Assembly (NCBI GenBank): GCA_001574975.1
Contig: KQ965836.1
Span: forward strand, 112,815-176,814
DNA from: Gonapodya prolifera JEL478
Lineage: Eukaryota > Monoblepharomycota > Monoblepharidomycetes > Monoblepharidales > Gonapodyaceae
DNA length: 64,000 nucleotides
Reading direction: 5' to 3'
Numbering within the stretch: the first letter of the stretch is position 1; every line of letters starts with the position of its first letter. Positions 36,012 to 49,735 of the stretch are shown here, piece after piece. A program made the translations under genes and the position numbers. The notes under the pieces were generated by a model, which saw nothing but the letters and a program-made list of their open reading frames with translations, was not told where the DNA came from and ran no database searches.

Positions 36012-37206
36012 TGCGGGATGTGGGCTGTTGGGGTAGTGGAGGAGGTGGAAGTGAGGGGTCGATTCCAGACCAGCCACGCCGCAGAATGGGTCAAGAGGTC
36101 GTCCGCACAGAGAACAGAGTCAGCAGACTGGCAAACGCGGGACGAATGAACTCGCAACACGTACGGGTGGATGGATGGATGAATGTCGCTGAGAAACCCT
36201 TTCGAGGTGGCTAAACCTCTGGGTGAATTGTCCGACACCGCGAGACCGACACAAAGTGGCAAAAAACGGAAAAAAATCAGGAGACTAGATTGAATCCGCG
36301 GTTTAAGAAGAGACAGCCAGAGGAATGCAATTCGACGTCGGCATCGGAGGGCTCCGATGGAGCGTCTGTACGCTGGCGAATCTGCACGAACAGCAAACGA
36401 CGGGCGTCCGCGCCGGACAAAAGCGAGCTGTGGACAATAATACTCATTTTACCGTCTTTCACTGCTCACAGTAGCGGGAGATAGCGATGGCTGCTCATCT
36501 TGTTGCGTGTTCAATTAGTTTCATGGCCTCACATGTGTCGCTCATTAAATGCTTGGTCAAGTGTCATGATGTCGTTGTGTGAAGGTGTGAACGCTTCCAG
36601 CTTGATTTGACAATCAGGAGCTATTGGAGCGGATTCGACGGGACTCCCACAATTACGCTTTCTTCGAGGGCGCATCGGAAGATGCTGCGATTTTTTCTAG
36701 TCAGCGATTGTCGTCATTCTCCGTTGACTATTGTATTGTGTACGAGACAATGACGTGGATGTTTACCACCCGATGATTTTCCATTGAGGCAGCGACTTTT
36801 CCTCCAGTCATTCTACCACCTTATGACAGACCACACGTCGCGAGTGCGGAAGCTTCTTTTTGCCAGCGTGACGCCAAAGGCACTTCACCTCCGGTTTCAA
36901 TCTCGAAATTTCCAATTATTTTGACCCCCGGCCAAACCTTGAACGCCCGGCCAAAAAATTGACTTTGAGACCCCCCAATGTGCGTCTGGAAATATGTAAC
37001 TTAGTTTCCCGCAACCAAGCGCAGGCAGTGGCGTGCAAACCAAAAACACCGATCAACCAGGAACCACTTCACCGAAGAGTGGCATTCCTGGCATTTTCGT
37101 CTTGCGAAAAAGTCACACCAAATGCCGACATCCACCTCATGATTGTACTTTTCCGACATTTGATTCCATTGTAACTAAAATAGGAAATAATTCGAAGTGC
37201 ACGCTA
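36012..37206. other. Gene-poor spacer upstream of eL28
   Basis: Begins with the eL28 promoter side. No open frame shows family resemblance. Becomes AT-richer after about 36500. Confidence 0.4.
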
Positions 37207-37693
37207 ATGTTGGCACACACGATGAAGACACCGCATTCCCGTCGCGCACTTTGCCGCCTTTTCTACGACGCAGCAGCTACCGTGCCAGTCAGCAGCCGTG
37301 ATCCCCGTCTGGTTGAGGCCATGGACATTTGTCTCGAAGAATTGAACAAGCCCAGACTCGCAGAGGCTCTTCCTCCGGAGATCCTCGTCGAAATGGTCAA
37401 AAAAGTGAATAGGGAGGACTTGAAGTCTCAATGAGAAGTTGGTGTCAGAAGGGAATCTGATTGCAGCAGATCTGATCAAAAAGTTTCGTGGACCTTCAAC
37501 TACTCCCCGTGGCAATTTTGTTGGTCAACATTCAATCTACGGGGAAGAAGACTTTGAGAGTAGTTATCTGGGAAGTGAAGGAAGTAGTCGATCCAGTAGA
37601 TCCGTGGATTCAAGTGACAAGGCGACGAGAACACGGAAGTGTGAGGGGATAAGACCAGTTTCGACCAACCCTCTTATGGTATTGATAATGTAA
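37207..37693 (+). pseudogene. Small unknown gene with an apparent frameshift
   Basis: The ATG at 37207 opens a frame with helical, acidic segments (LVEAMDICLEELNKPRLAEA, PPEILVEMVKKVNREDLKS) that stops at 37432-37434. The next frame takes over at about 37427 with LNEKLVSEGNLIAADLIKKF and a Ser/Arg-rich tail to 37691-37693. The two halves read like one continuous helix if a single base is gained or lost around 37425-37430. That could be a real frameshift, an assembly error or a very short unusual intron. The protein is not recognised. Confidence 0.35.
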
Positions 37694-38792
37694 TGATGAT
37701 GTGAAATGCATATTAAAAGTGATATTCTCCGTGAAAGGTGGGGCGGGTTCAATGAATGATGTCTTCATTGTTATCCGCCGATCTAGAGCGGAAAGAATCA
37801 TTTTGTCATCGGGCTGCTGGGGTCCAGGATCCTACCTCTGATTCTATAGCGGTGGTCGTGGTTCGAGGCTTTGGCGCTCGGTGCGATATTGTTGTCCTGT
37901 GCGGTCGCCGGTCATACGGTATGACCATCAAACATACTGCAACGGAGTGCGGAATTTGGGCTTTGAGGGGCATTACAGGACGGTCTCTCCGTAAATCACT
38001 CAGTCACGACAGACAGAAAAAAGACATTAAATCAGACCTTTTTTGTTTTGGCGTCGCTTCACCTGACTCGTCACCGTCGCCATTCCCAGACCAGAGGATC
38101 CCGTCATTAAACACGGAAAGCTATACCCGCTCCAAAATTGTAAATGTGGTTGCATTGATCCCACAAAATAATACGTAGTTACGAAGGGGATCCTTACAAG
38201 TTAGTCTGAGTGAAAGAACGACCAATGTCATTTCAGTTGACGTTTGCACTACGCCAGAGCAGGTTCCGAGCATTAGAGGACAGTTTCGCGTAACGAATTT
38301 AATTGATTTTTATTCTACTTACATCTTCCTACGATATTCGGATTCTTTGATGTGGGGAAAGACAAAAATTCGTTACCCCGAAAGGACCTCTCCCCTCTCC
38401 CACTATGTTCCAGAGCACCCCACGTGGAGGAGGATGGTATCATGCTCCTGGGAGCACTCGGTATCACACCCGCTGTCCCGTGTGCCGGCGGCACGGCTGG
38501 TGTGCAACGAATGTGTCAACGATTCGTGAGAACTCCATGTAACACATGCGGAAACAGCTACGTATCTTGCGATCTCTGTATCCTTCCTGACAACAAACCT
38601 TAGTCGTCTCTCACTCGGATGTTCCGCAAGTGCTGCAACTCGTAAGGGATCGTGTAGTGAAGTTGTTCGATTGTACTTGGAGAGTGACGTCCCATATATT
38701 AAATGTACCGTTCGGCAAACAACTTCGAATAAAAGCAATTACATTATACCTATTCCTTCTATTAATGTTTTGCGCGTTAAAGAACAATAGAT
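37694..38792. other. Gene-poor spacer with weak open frames
   Basis: A 140-codon plus-strand open frame (37756-38178, begins MMSSLLSADLERKESF) and a short Cys-containing one (about 38352-38603, with TPCNTCGNSYVSCDLC) are the only candidates. Neither resembles a family I know. Confidence 0.25.
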
Positions 38793-40999
38793 TTACGATT
38801 GCCACTTATCGTCTCTGGCTCTTCCGCGCTCTTTTGACATCTTCGCTGCCTCTTTGCGTCCCTTTTTCTGACGGCGCTCGTTACTCTTGGTGTCCCTCTC
38901 GTCACCAGTGATGTCACTGCTATCACTGCCATCCTCAAGATCTTCCATTTCTTTCTCCCGCCTTCTCTGTTGTCGTGTTCCTCTTGAATTCATTTCACTT
39001 TTTGTGCCTTTTACCACATCGTCCCTGTCGTCAGCCAGTTCTGATCGCGATTCAACACCAGACATCTTTGCCTTTTCGATGGTTGCTTTCTCCATCTTCA
39101 GAACAAGATCCCAGAGCTCTCGAAGAGCTGAAGCTCCACCTACGCTCCCTACTATTGACTTCATGAAAGCCCACTGTTCACCCCTGTGCTCAGGACAGAT
39201 TGCAGCTGCCGCTGTTAACCATAATGGTAAAATACAACCACCTGCACAGGAACAGTGGAGCCCTCACCAGAAACAAGCTCTCCTTGATTCAAAGATACTG
39301 CACTGATTGCGTTTTGTATGCGTGTTGATGCCAACGTGGAGTCTATGGATTTATCCTGGGCCACAGTCATCCAAAATACCTTGAGGACTTCCCGCACCAT
39401 CCTGCGCTCAATCTTGCGGTGCTCTTGAGCCTCCACGTCCTTGCGACGATCCACCTTTCTTGGCGGCATGACAAACTCCGCTTTTGCTAAAGCGCTGAAG
39501 TGTCCGCCGACGTAATAAAATCGTTGCTTGAGAGCGAGGGCCTTCCCAAGTACCATTGGTGATATGAGGTTCAATGTCAGAAGCTCAGCCCAAACAGATC
39601 CAGCAAATTCACGGACACCAGAGTCTGTTGTGATTGATCTTAGAAAGAATTGGATATTCTGCATATCTGTTTCCATGGCCGCGAGAGAATTGATGGCTCC
39701 TTCCTCTGTAGAAGCCGGAAGTTTATAGATGGGGGCGAGGAACGGCGAGAGCGCAATGGGGCTCAGGCGTCCTGCCGCTATGTGGGTACGACCAGAGGCA
39801 ACATAGGCGATAATTGCAGCGTGTGAGGTGCCAGGCAACTTTATGCGCTGAAGAGTGTCTGCACCTCGCGGGGATACCAGCTCCCTCGCAAATACGATGA
39901 ATGCCATTGCCTTTTGCTGCCACGATCCACTGTCACGCCACCAAAGGTATGTTTCACGTGCGATACTGGCACGGAAGTCCTCGTCGACTGGAAGGCCCCA
40001 AAATATGTCGGCTCGAACAGTCTCGCTGGGAAGCTCCAGGATGAAAAGAACATTGGCAGCAGTTTTGGGCTGCAATCCAAATGATTTGACGGCAGCTCCA
40101 AATGCGCCTACAACCCTTGACGAGAGTTGGGAGAACGAACTCGTAGTTTGACACAGCCGGGTCTTTATGTGCCCGATAATTTGGTTAGTCAAACGTCGTC
40201 GCTCCTCTTGGTTCACGCCGCCGCCGACAATCGCTTGCACAACAGAGAATAAATCGTCGTCTGGCATCGCTACCGCGATGGCAATCTCAACATGCACACA
40301 CCACTCATTCAATCCCTGTTCCCGGGCAATCCCTTCGGCTACGCGCCAGATAACCTCTCCCGAGAGGACGACTTTACAGCGGGCGAGAACACGACCAATA
40401 GAAAGGTCGCTGGTCGATTGAGTGTCCGGTTGAGATTGGAAAAGAGCCGTCGTGCCATTCGCGAGATCTGGATGGCCACTAATTGCGAGGAACAGATCTG
40501 CTAATTCCGCTTCACGCTCCAGAATGGTTCGACGTGCGTTCCGAACTTCAGGAGCAAGTCCCTTGAGTGCAGCGGATAGGAATTCGGTGTTGCCGAACGC
40601 TTTCCCGGCTGCCAACTTCTTCAAAAATTTGCCGTAGTCGGCCATTGTCCCAACGATCTTGCCACCACGCCGGAGAGCAGCGGCGATAGCACCCAAATCC
40701 TTTAAATCTCCGCGAAGTACAAGCGCGTCAGCGCGTTCGCCTAAAACGTCGAGCGCGACATCGTTCCAAGTTTTAGAGACCAGCCGGAATCGGGCGTAGA
40801 GTTGGAATTCTGTGCAGAAGTGTGCAATGTGACGAACGACCTCTGCAGGAAGGAAGACGCGGCGCGATCGCGGAGCAATCGAGGGGATGGAGTGTTGTGG
40901 CACTGCGCTCCAGGGGGAAAACGAAACAGCATTGTCCGTTTGATGCGCGGATACGTCGATAACCAGTTGTCGTCGTTGGGCCTTGGATAAGCCTGTCAT
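38793..40999 (-). CDS. F-box protein with a charged C-terminus
   Basis: From the ATG at 40999 a long exon of about 590 codons runs to about 39228. Residues about 49-85 read VFLPAEVVRHIAHFCTEF and YARFRLVSKTWNDVAL, an F-box that would bind Skp1 and place the protein in an SCF ubiquitin ligase as a substrate adaptor. The rest is helical with no recognised repeat. A donor after STVPVQ joins to an acceptor ending gttaacag near 39218. The last exon reads PEHRGEQWAFMKSIVGS and ends in a strongly charged Lys/Arg/Asp/Glu tail, stop at 38793-38795. The substrate is unknown. It is not closely similar to the tandem F-box pair at 49.7-53.3 kb. Confidence 0.75.
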
Positions 41000-41224
41000 T
41001 GAAACGACATTTCATTCAACAATCAATGACTCACCATTACCTCACGTCCACCACCTACAGCTCAGATTGATCGCGTGAAGGGAAAAGGGAGGGGCAAGAT
41101 CGTAGCACGAGAGGGCATGAGTCGGCAACCACAGCACCACTTCCTGAGTCTAACTTTCTGATTCCGCCGTTTAGGTGCCGCTTACGTATGTAACTGTATC
41201 TATCAACCATTACATGTAAATACT

Positions 41225-44200
41225 CTAAATCGACGGTATCTCTGGAATCCGCAGCTTCGGGAAAGGCGCTGCATCCGGATCCACTGGCAGAACCTTCTCA
41301 TTCTTCCTGGAAGGGCCCTTAGGTGTTGTCTTTCGGGTTTCCGTGTCATCATCATCTGACTCTTCTTCATCGTCGTCCTCCTCATCATCCTCATCTTCGG
41401 TTGCCGTGTACTCTTCGCTCTCCTCCGTTTGACTCGTACCCTCCGTCCCCTCACTCTCGCTTTCACTTGCAACAACCTGCGCTCCTCTAGATCCCGATCT
41501 AACAACAGCTTTCCCAGCTCCAAATTCTCTTCGCACGGACTCGTCCACGCTGGCAGGGTCAAACGAAGGAATCTTGATGTTCGACATGTCCATCGCGGTT
41601 GAAGGAAGTCGCAGCTCTGTGGACAGATGAGGCGGTGGTGATGGTGACGGCGCCATCGCCGGGGGTGGCGGAAACCCTTTCAGCCCCCTTTTCCCAACAT
41701 CGGAAAAGTCAATCGCAGGGCTGCTCTTTGCCCAAACGTTGCCCATCACATCGTCCATCGGTGATATGGGTGAGGAAGGCCCTGGATCATCGCTCCATCG
41801 GTGTTTTGGGGGTTCTGGAGGCGAAGGTAGTGGGTTGGCGGCACCCCCGCCAACGACTGCTGCTGCCGCACGAGCTGGAACGGAACTGTGCTGTGATGAG
41901 CCCTCGCCGCCGATTGGTCGTTGTTTGCGGGCGTCACCCTGATGCTTCTTTCGGGTGCCTTTCCGCGAAAGGGAAGGCGTCGATGAGCTCGATGCAAGGG
42001 AGAGAATGTCTTCCAACGAGAGATTGCTCCCGGTCTCAGTCTTGTGGAAGTGAACCATCTGAAGAGTTGTGATGATGGTTGAATTGGGGTTCGGGTTGTT
42101 GAGAGCAAGATCCAAGGGCGTCTAGGTGAAATCAATCTTGACGTCAAGCTCAATCGCATAACGTGTCCATGTTACAAACAAACCTTGTTGTCCGAATCAG
42201 TCGCATCCACCACCGCGTTCCTCCTGAGTAACATCACCACCAATCTCGGATCATCCGACAAAACCGCCTCATGCAAAGGTGCTGCAGAGGTGATATGGAA
42301 AGAATGAATAAGGGAGGAGACCCGGAGTAAAAAGAAAAAGTCGGCGTACTTCTCCCATCTCTGTCAACCATGTCCACTTTGGCACCCCATTGCAGTAAAA
42401 ACTCAGATGCTGGAGCGTCCCCCACGGCTGCGGAACGGTGCAACGCAGAAGCATGCCTTGCCCCAGGATTTTGCCAATTCACGTCTACCGCAGATGAAGT
42501 AATCAGTCAGCACATTGGAGAAATAAAACCCCGGCATTGCACCGTCACTGATGAGAACAACGCACCCGCTTGAAGAGTCAAGAACTTGAGCGCTGATATC
42601 AAGTCTCCCGCAGACACAGCATCCCAGAAAAATTCGTGGACGGGTTTTGCAATGAACATGTTGTTCATGGAGTTCGTCCAAACAAAGGACCTGTTTAGGT
42701 ATTTCTCTCGGATAAAGAGCTCCTTGGTTGCCCTTCAATGCAGCACAAGAGATTCGTTCGCAAAAAGGTGTCCCAGTAAGGCTCATGCTATCAGTGCAAA
42801 GAGACTCACGGCTTACCTGTCAGAGTTCGAGCTTGGTATTTCCAGTTTGGACGGCAGGGGAACGGGAGTACCGGTCCGGAGACTGTATCAAGTCCGTTGA
42901 TTCTGTCAGTCCGTCAAGGTTCACCATTCAGACAACACTCACGTCGCCTCATATATCTCGTTGACCTGATTGTTACCTAACCTTTGCATCATCTACCGAA
43001 TTCATGCAATCGGTTTGTTATTCCAGGAAGAACACCAAGACAAACACCCCACTCACTTCTACCATCTCGGCCTCCCAACGGTCCAGTCCCAGCGACCTCA
43101 CTTTGCTCACGTGTCTCCCCAGCCCACGGTGAATTCCGGAGCATGTAATGCACAAAGTTACACCAAGATTGATGGATGCCCAGGTCGGCGAGGGGTCGCC
43201 ACAGTCAACGCAGTACTCGTTGCTGTTTAGGTTTGACACCCACGGTGCACACGTTCATAAGCTAGAAATCATCTCCCATGACGTAGCGAGAGGGCCACCC
43301 ACCCCGACACCTCCTGTACTATTTTCTTGACCACAGCCTCGTCCATAAGTGGCTGTTGCGCCATCGCCTATTTCAGGTCCCAACGCGAAACATGGACTCG
43401 AGCAATTCGCTTCGGACATAGTTCACCCCGCACCCACGTTCACAGCAGCTTGTCCCATAATCTCCTCAGGTCTCTCCACGTGCAATGCCCGACCGATAGC
43501 TTGTTGCATCGCATTCATCCATTCAAAAAAGTCAGACTCATTCTCAGCTTGGAGAATGTACCCGCTGTGACATTCATGTGACCGGTGACATATTGGAGTC
43601 GAGGGGAAGGAACAGTGCGTGGGGTCGCTCTCACTGACTTGCGACATCATACGAATTTCAAAAAGCACTCACCGCAGTGGCGACACTAGTTCAAAGCAGA
43701 ACCTTCTGTCGGCGTCTGGCATGTCCCGGACCATGCAAAGGCGCATGTCTACAGGGACAAACTTGAAGTCCTATTGGACCCGCGACCAACAATTGGACAT
43801 TGTACAGTGGTCGCCGAGATAGAACTCCTTCGCATGATCCGTACCTTCGCTTTTGTCTCCTCAACTTCTCCCTCTGCCCCAAACCAACCCTTTCCCACTC
43901 CGGCCACATAGCCCACCCTTGCTCCATCCACCTCCCACCATCGCCTCTGCCACGTCGCTCCACGTAACCGAGAGTACTTGCGCTTGAACAGATAGCCGCT
44001 CTTCTTTGGACTCAGGGGGTCCAAATCTTTAAGCGGTGGACGGGGATTAGCGGGGTCGTACAGGTGCTTCGTCATCTGGGTTCAAAGGAGTCAAACTCAG
44101 TCTTAACCCTTGCCCCAAATTCCACCCACCGCCACCACATCTGAGACTGATGGTGTCTTCCTGTGTGTCCAGACTTCCCTCAGCTCCGTTGCGTGGGCGG

Positions 44201-45959
44201 CAAGGTCGCGTAGTGCAGGCTCAACGTCGCGAAGGAGCTCGTACGCTTGGTGGTGAAACGAGTATTGCGAATACACAAGAGAAATGATCTAACAGTGAGG
44301 GAAGAGGCAAGGATGGGTGAGCTTCTGGCAACACTTTCTCCTAAGCACCTTTTCTTGGTGTTTTTTCGCATTCCCAAGTTGTTATCAACAAACCGGTTTG
44401 AAAACGCACCGATTCAGCAACTTCAAACCTTCGTTTTGCTTGAAGCTCATTCAGCTTGGAAACATGTTCCAGGGATGCACGGTGTTGAGATTTTCGTGCT
44501 GTTTTAATCGGATTTGGTGGGTTGAGTTGGGGAGAGAGTAGGACGACATCAAATCCGCTTCCATGTTCGTTGTCCAAACATCCACGAATAACTCCTCCCG
44601 AAACAAAATCCCGCACAATCTTTCCAGTGAAATCAACCTACCATCAGTCACTTCCATGCTTCCTTGTGCCGATTGTAGTGATGGGTCACGGGGATTGCGT
44701 CCGAGGTAACGTAGGAGAGCCGACTCGTACGAAGTCGAGGCGTTTCGATGATCCGAGGAGGATTTCTGGGGATTTCAGGTAGCGAGGAGCCAAAAAGACA
44801 AACGGATGGAGAAGAAGAAAAAGAAAGTTACATCCTTGTCCTCCACCCTTTCCAGCCACCAAACGATGTTTTTCTCGTTAACATAGTTTCGGCCCAATAT
44901 CGACATCCCTCCACACAGATTCAGCATCTTCCATCTCAATCTCATGCGAGATGGTGTAGCAATGCAACCCGTGGGAATCCTCGCGATTCCCTAGAAAGTC
45001 TTCGCAATGCCCCACGAACCTTGACTTCCCCCACCCGGTTCTCTACGAATTCCGCAACCGGCTCAACAAAGAGCGCTTCAACTTGTTCGGCAAGGGATGT
45101 ACGTGCAGCATCTAGCTCTTGGAATGCTGATCGAAAGCGGTTCAGTGACTTTGCTATCAGGCGAGATCGAAGAGGAAACAGGGGGATGGAAAAAGTAACG
45201 TCAAGTGAAAAGAGATGACGTTGGTATGCGATAGAGCTGACAGTTGAGACGTGGGCGCTCGCCTATGATGGGGTCCGAGGATTCTATGGCGAAGGAAAGA
45301 GTGGAGGTGAGTTTCGCAGACAACAGAATCGAGCTTGTCTCCAAATTGCAGAGAGAGTCCAGACTCCAGCTAGATGGGCATTGGCTTGCTCCATCGTAAA
45401 ATCTCTAGAAATTTCAGAGACGTAAGTCTACGGTGTGCCGCAATCACGCTGGCCCGTCATCCGCAACAGACAGCGGTGCATCTGCTGCCTGGCCACATCA
45501 GCCATAGTTTCGACTGATTATCTTCTCAATAAACCGATTTGGCAGTCATTGGGTCAAAGAAGGCATCTGGGCGATCCCGTAGAAACAGAAATGGCCTTCC
45601 TAGCAAGCGCTCTGACGCACCAATGTCAGCCAGTTTTCCCAGATCGTTTGCAAGCTGTGCTTGCGTCTCGGCGAGCTCGCGATTGGCGTCGGTTGTAAGG
45701 AGTGCAGTCTAATGGAAGCGCGGGATAAGTGGGAGCCACATGCTGTGGAGACAAGATGAATCACTCTGGAAATCCCCTTCAAAGCGGATTCAAGAACCGC
45801 AACGTTGGCATCGTATTGGGCCAGCTTGCGTCTGAACTTCGGATCGTCGTCGAAGCATTCCACCAGCGGTATCTCGTCGACAAGAGCATTCGTGTCGAAA
45901 AATGGCGCTGGTCCGGGCGATGGAGGCGCCCGAGGCGGTGGACGGGTGGAAGACGCCAT
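41225..45959 (-). CDS. BAR-PH-ArfGAP-ankyrin protein (ACAP/centaurin type)
   Basis: A GTPase-activating protein for Arf that senses membrane curvature and phosphoinositides during vesicle traffic. From the ATG at 45959 many exons give, in order, a BAR domain ([59 protein letters not shown]), a PH domain (KKSGYLFKR ... WQRRWWEV ... [18 protein letters not shown]) and an ArfGAP domain ([37 protein letters not shown]) with C-x2-C-x16-C-x2-C and the following catalytic Arg in GIHR. Ankyrin repeats follow ([48 protein letters not shown]). The final ~280-residue exon is Pro/Ser-rich with a long acidic run and ends at 41225. Individual exon edges are approximate. The nearest named families are ACAP and ASAP. 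Confidence 0.88.
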
Positions 45960-46344
45960 CACAGGGTTTGACCCAGCAAGTCAATGAAAGTGTAACGACG
46001 GAATCAGAAGGTCGCGGAACATAACATACATAAACAATGTAACTCTAATTTATCAGAGTGCTGCATCTCACATACTTCTAAAGAAAATTTTGTCTTAGCG
46101 TGACATGAATATCACAGTGGCGTTGCCACAACAAAGAAGATCTGCCGGAGGATTCTTCTAGATCCCGCAACATCAACCACTCACGGAGACGGCACGTACG
46201 AACGCGCACGACTGCTAGCGTGAAGGTGACCCATCAACCCCGTGACGTCCTCGACACATTTCATCCCTTGGACATTGCGAGCGACCACACTTGACCCCTC
46301 GTCGTAGCAACTTCAATCACGCCCCACACTCCACCCCATCACCG
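45960..46344. promoter_or_regulatory. Divergent promoter interval, ArfGAP / TM9SF
   Basis: 385 bases separate the start codons of two divergent genes, so both promoters must lie here. No specific factor site was identified. Confidence 0.4.
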
Positions 46345-49044
46345 ATGCTTCGCTACGTTTACACACCGTTGTCACTCCTCCTATTTTTCTGCGCCTCTCT
46401 TCCGTCCAATGCGTTTTATCTGCCTGGCGTCGCCCCGAGAGACTATCTGCCGAACGACAAAGTAGAGCTCCTCGTGAACACTTACACCTCGCGCGACACT
46501 GCGATTCCTTATGATTTCTACAACCAGCAATTTCATAACTGTGAGCCAGATGGCGGGCCCCGCACAATTGGCGAGTCCCTCGGCTCAATTCTCTTTGGCG
46601 ATCGACTGTATTCCTCGAGATTCGACCTGAGGATGGTGAAAGACACCGCTTGCAACAAACTGTGCTCGGCTCCTGTCGTTGTTTCTGCCGAGGATGGCGC
46701 TTTCATCAACCAACGCATCAAAGAGCAGTACGCCCACAACTGGGTCGTGGACGGTCTCCCCGCAGGCAGGCAGGTCAAAGATTCACACACTCTGGAACCG
46801 TACTATGAGATTGGCTTCCCCATCGGCACGTACTACAAAGAGCAGGACAGGGCCGTTTTTCACAACCACTTCGACATCGAGATCCTGTATCACAATCAGG
46901 ACGCCGAAAAGTACAGGGTTGTGGGCGTTCTTGTTCACCCAAGCAGGTGCGTACATGCTATGGGAAGTACACTGTGTGGATCCAGCGCCCGTGTGGGGGT
47001 TGGCAAGGGTGGGGTGGTGTGGGGCATGGAGGACCACTCAGAATGCAGACGAGGGTTTACGACAGGAACTTTAATTTTCCTTCGATGACCAGTTTCAAAC
47101 CATGAAGAGTGTTGGGACGTGGTGATTCACTTGTTTGAGTAAACCCGTCCGTCTCATCGACTTATCTGTTGCAGCATTCTTCACTTCTCGGACAGCACCT
47201 GCGCTAAAGGCACACTCCCTCTGACCCTTGCTGAGGATTCTGAGACCAGATTTGAATTCACCTATAACGTGTACTGGGTGCCCAGCACCAAGCAGTGGGG
47301 GACGCGGTGGGACGAGTACTTGCACGTGCAAGACCCGAAGATTCACTGGTTCAGGTGGGTTTGTCGGCTGCGACAGAAACAAAGCCATCAGTGGGAATGT
47401 TGACTGCAGCAGAGAAAGGGGAATGTCTCTGCGTCATCGGGACATGCGGGGAGACTGTCACGTCGTGTCGTGATACAAGTCTCACCTCTGTTCATTCTCC
47501 AGTCTTATCAACTCCATTGTCGTCGTCCTCTTCCTTTCCGGCATGGTTGCTGTTGTGCTGCTTCGAGTGCTGCACCGCGACATTGCGCGCTACAATGCCG
47601 CCGACGCCGAAGACGCGCAAGAGGAGTTCGGCTGGAAGCTCGTTCACGGAGACGTGTTTAGGCCACCAAGGGGATACCTTTGGCTTGCCGTGCTGGTCGG
47701 CAATGGAGCACAATTGGCGGCGATGGCGGGTGTGACGCTTGGTGCGTGGAGGAAGTGCTGAACCCGTTTGCGGTATCCCGTCTTACTCGTCGTTGTTACT
47801 GAACAGTGTTTGCCGTGCTTGGCTTCTTGAGTCCGTCAAGCCGTGGCTCCTTGTCAACGGTCATGCTGGTCTTCTATGTGTTCTTTGGCTCGGTTGCAGG
47901 ATACGTGAGCGCGCGGGCGTACAAAATGTGGGGCGGGGAAGAATGGAAGAAGAATGTTCTCCTCACAGCGATTTTCGTGCCGGGGTGAGTTTGAAGCGGG
48001 GGGTGGAACCCTTTTCGCTCGGGAAAGAGGAATACTGAACTCGCTCTGATGCCTCGACCTCGCACTAGCATCGTCTTCCTCATATACGTGATACTGAACT
48101 TCTTCCTCATTGCTGCCAAGTCGTCTGGCGCAGTACCCTTCGGCACCGTCGTCGCACTGATTGCGATGTGGTTCGGAGTGTCCGTTCCCTTGTGTTTGGT
48201 GGGGGCATACTTTGGATTCAAACAGCCTGTGAGTGCGTCATCCCTCCTACTTCGCCCTTCAAATCTGAGTTTGGGAATCGCCCGCGCCCCTCCACCTTAT
48301 TCTCTTCCCACAGCGCATCGACCAACCCGTCCGCACCAACCAAATCCCCCGCCAAATCCCTGACCTGCCTTCCTACCTCCGCCCCGCCGCGTCGGTGCTT
48401 ATGGCGGGCATCCTCCCCTTCGCCGCCGTTTTCATCGAGCTCTTCTTCATCATGTCCTCCATATGGAACCACCGCATCTACTACGTCTTTGGCTTCCTCG
48501 GCGCCGTCGGCGTCGTTCTCACTGTCACGTGCTCAGAGGTGGCGGTGCTCATGTGCTACTTTCAGTTGTGCGCCGAGGTGGGTCTTGGTGTGTGACGCGC
48601 GGCGTGGAAATGGGACCGGTGCTGATTATATTTTGTACGGTTTCTCTCCTTGTCCTCACCCAACGTCTGCCGTATGCGAAACGTCGCCCTCATCCACCGT
48701 ATGTCAAAACGCGCGACGTATTGACAGGACTACAACTGGTGGTGGCGGTCTTTCTTGGCCTCGGGCTCGTCGGCCTTCTACGTCCTGCTCTATTCTGTCT
48801 ACTACTACTACAAAATGCTCACGTTTACATCGTTCACGTCGGGGGTGCTCTACTTTGGATATATGCTCATCGGGTCGGGGATATTCTTTGTTCTCACGGG
48901 TGAGTGGGTGGTTGATTGTGATTGGAAACTGGAAACTGACGATGTGTGTTCGCACTCATGGAATTTTCCTCGTCAGGCACGATCGGAGTTGTCGCTTGCT
49001 TTGTGTTCGTGCGGCAGATCTACGCGTCGATCAAGATAGATTAG
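46345..49044 (+). CDS. Transmembrane 9 superfamily (EMP70) protein
   Basis: A nonaspanin of the endosome/Golgi system involved in membrane-protein sorting and adhesion. The ATG at 46345 is followed by a signal peptide ([14 protein letters not shown]) and [20 protein letters not shown], the family hallmark. [23 protein letters not shown] and a long luminal domain come next, including HWFR after an exon ending near 47351. The membrane half is split over several exons: [78 protein letters not shown] and [12 protein letters not shown]. The last exon ends QIYASIKID before the TAG at 49042-49044. The terminal KID is a KxD/E COPI-binding Golgi retention signal as known for TM9SF proteins. The protein looks complete. 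Confidence 0.93.
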
Positions 49045-49735
49045 ATGCTGAGGTTGGAATCAGTTCGTGGAAGCCTTTGCTCGTTTTATGTAAAGAGGCA
49101 AATGTTGAGGAACATTGCAATAAAAAGCATGCAAAAATTGCTATTAAGTCGCTTCGAACCCACTGTGTGGGCCAACGACCGCGCGTTCTCTTTATCTGTT
49201 GGCTGGGAGACACGATCTCAGGAAATCGCCTCAGGCGCAAGCTCTGTGAGACCCATCTCTCTCATCCTCTTAACATTATTTCGTCAAGATTAAAGGTGCT
49301 GAAAGTCACACCGATGTATGAAGCTGCTCGGGAGCCATACCTTTGATGGTGCGGTTGGGTAAATGTGGCCACCTAGGATTGCGCGGAATTCCCAACCGAC
49401 AACCGTCATGGCTAAGACATGACAGCAAAGAGGAGCTAGCAACGACGGGCTTCTTTTTGATGCCACGGGTGTGTGCTCGTGGGAATGCGGACAAGGGTGA
49501 ACCAGATGACCCTGGTCTTTTCGAGTTTGCATCCGCGAGGTCTAATCGCACCCCTCGCTCCCCGCGACGGACAACAACGAAGCACGCCTGTAAATTGCGT
49601 CGCGCCTCGCCTGTCACTGCACGCATCGGAGACCCTCTTGTCTGTAAAATAATACTCGGTGGTGTCCTAACTGCAAGGACGCGGCCTTGTGACTAAAGGC
49701 AGCCATTCAAAGCCAATCGCTTCGCGCGCGGCGCG
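49045..49735. other. Intergenic region
   Basis: No supported gene. A minus-strand open frame (49306-49626) and a plus-strand one (49343-49696) overlap each other and resemble nothing known. Confidence 0.35.

Noticed and set aside
36290-36484. 64-codon frame upstream of eL28
   Set aside because: No similarity and no support; typical length for chance open frames.
48168-49346. 392-codon plus-strand open frame
   Set aside because: It overlaps the TM9SF exons in another frame, crosses their introns and has Ser/Arg/Pro bias without family resemblance.
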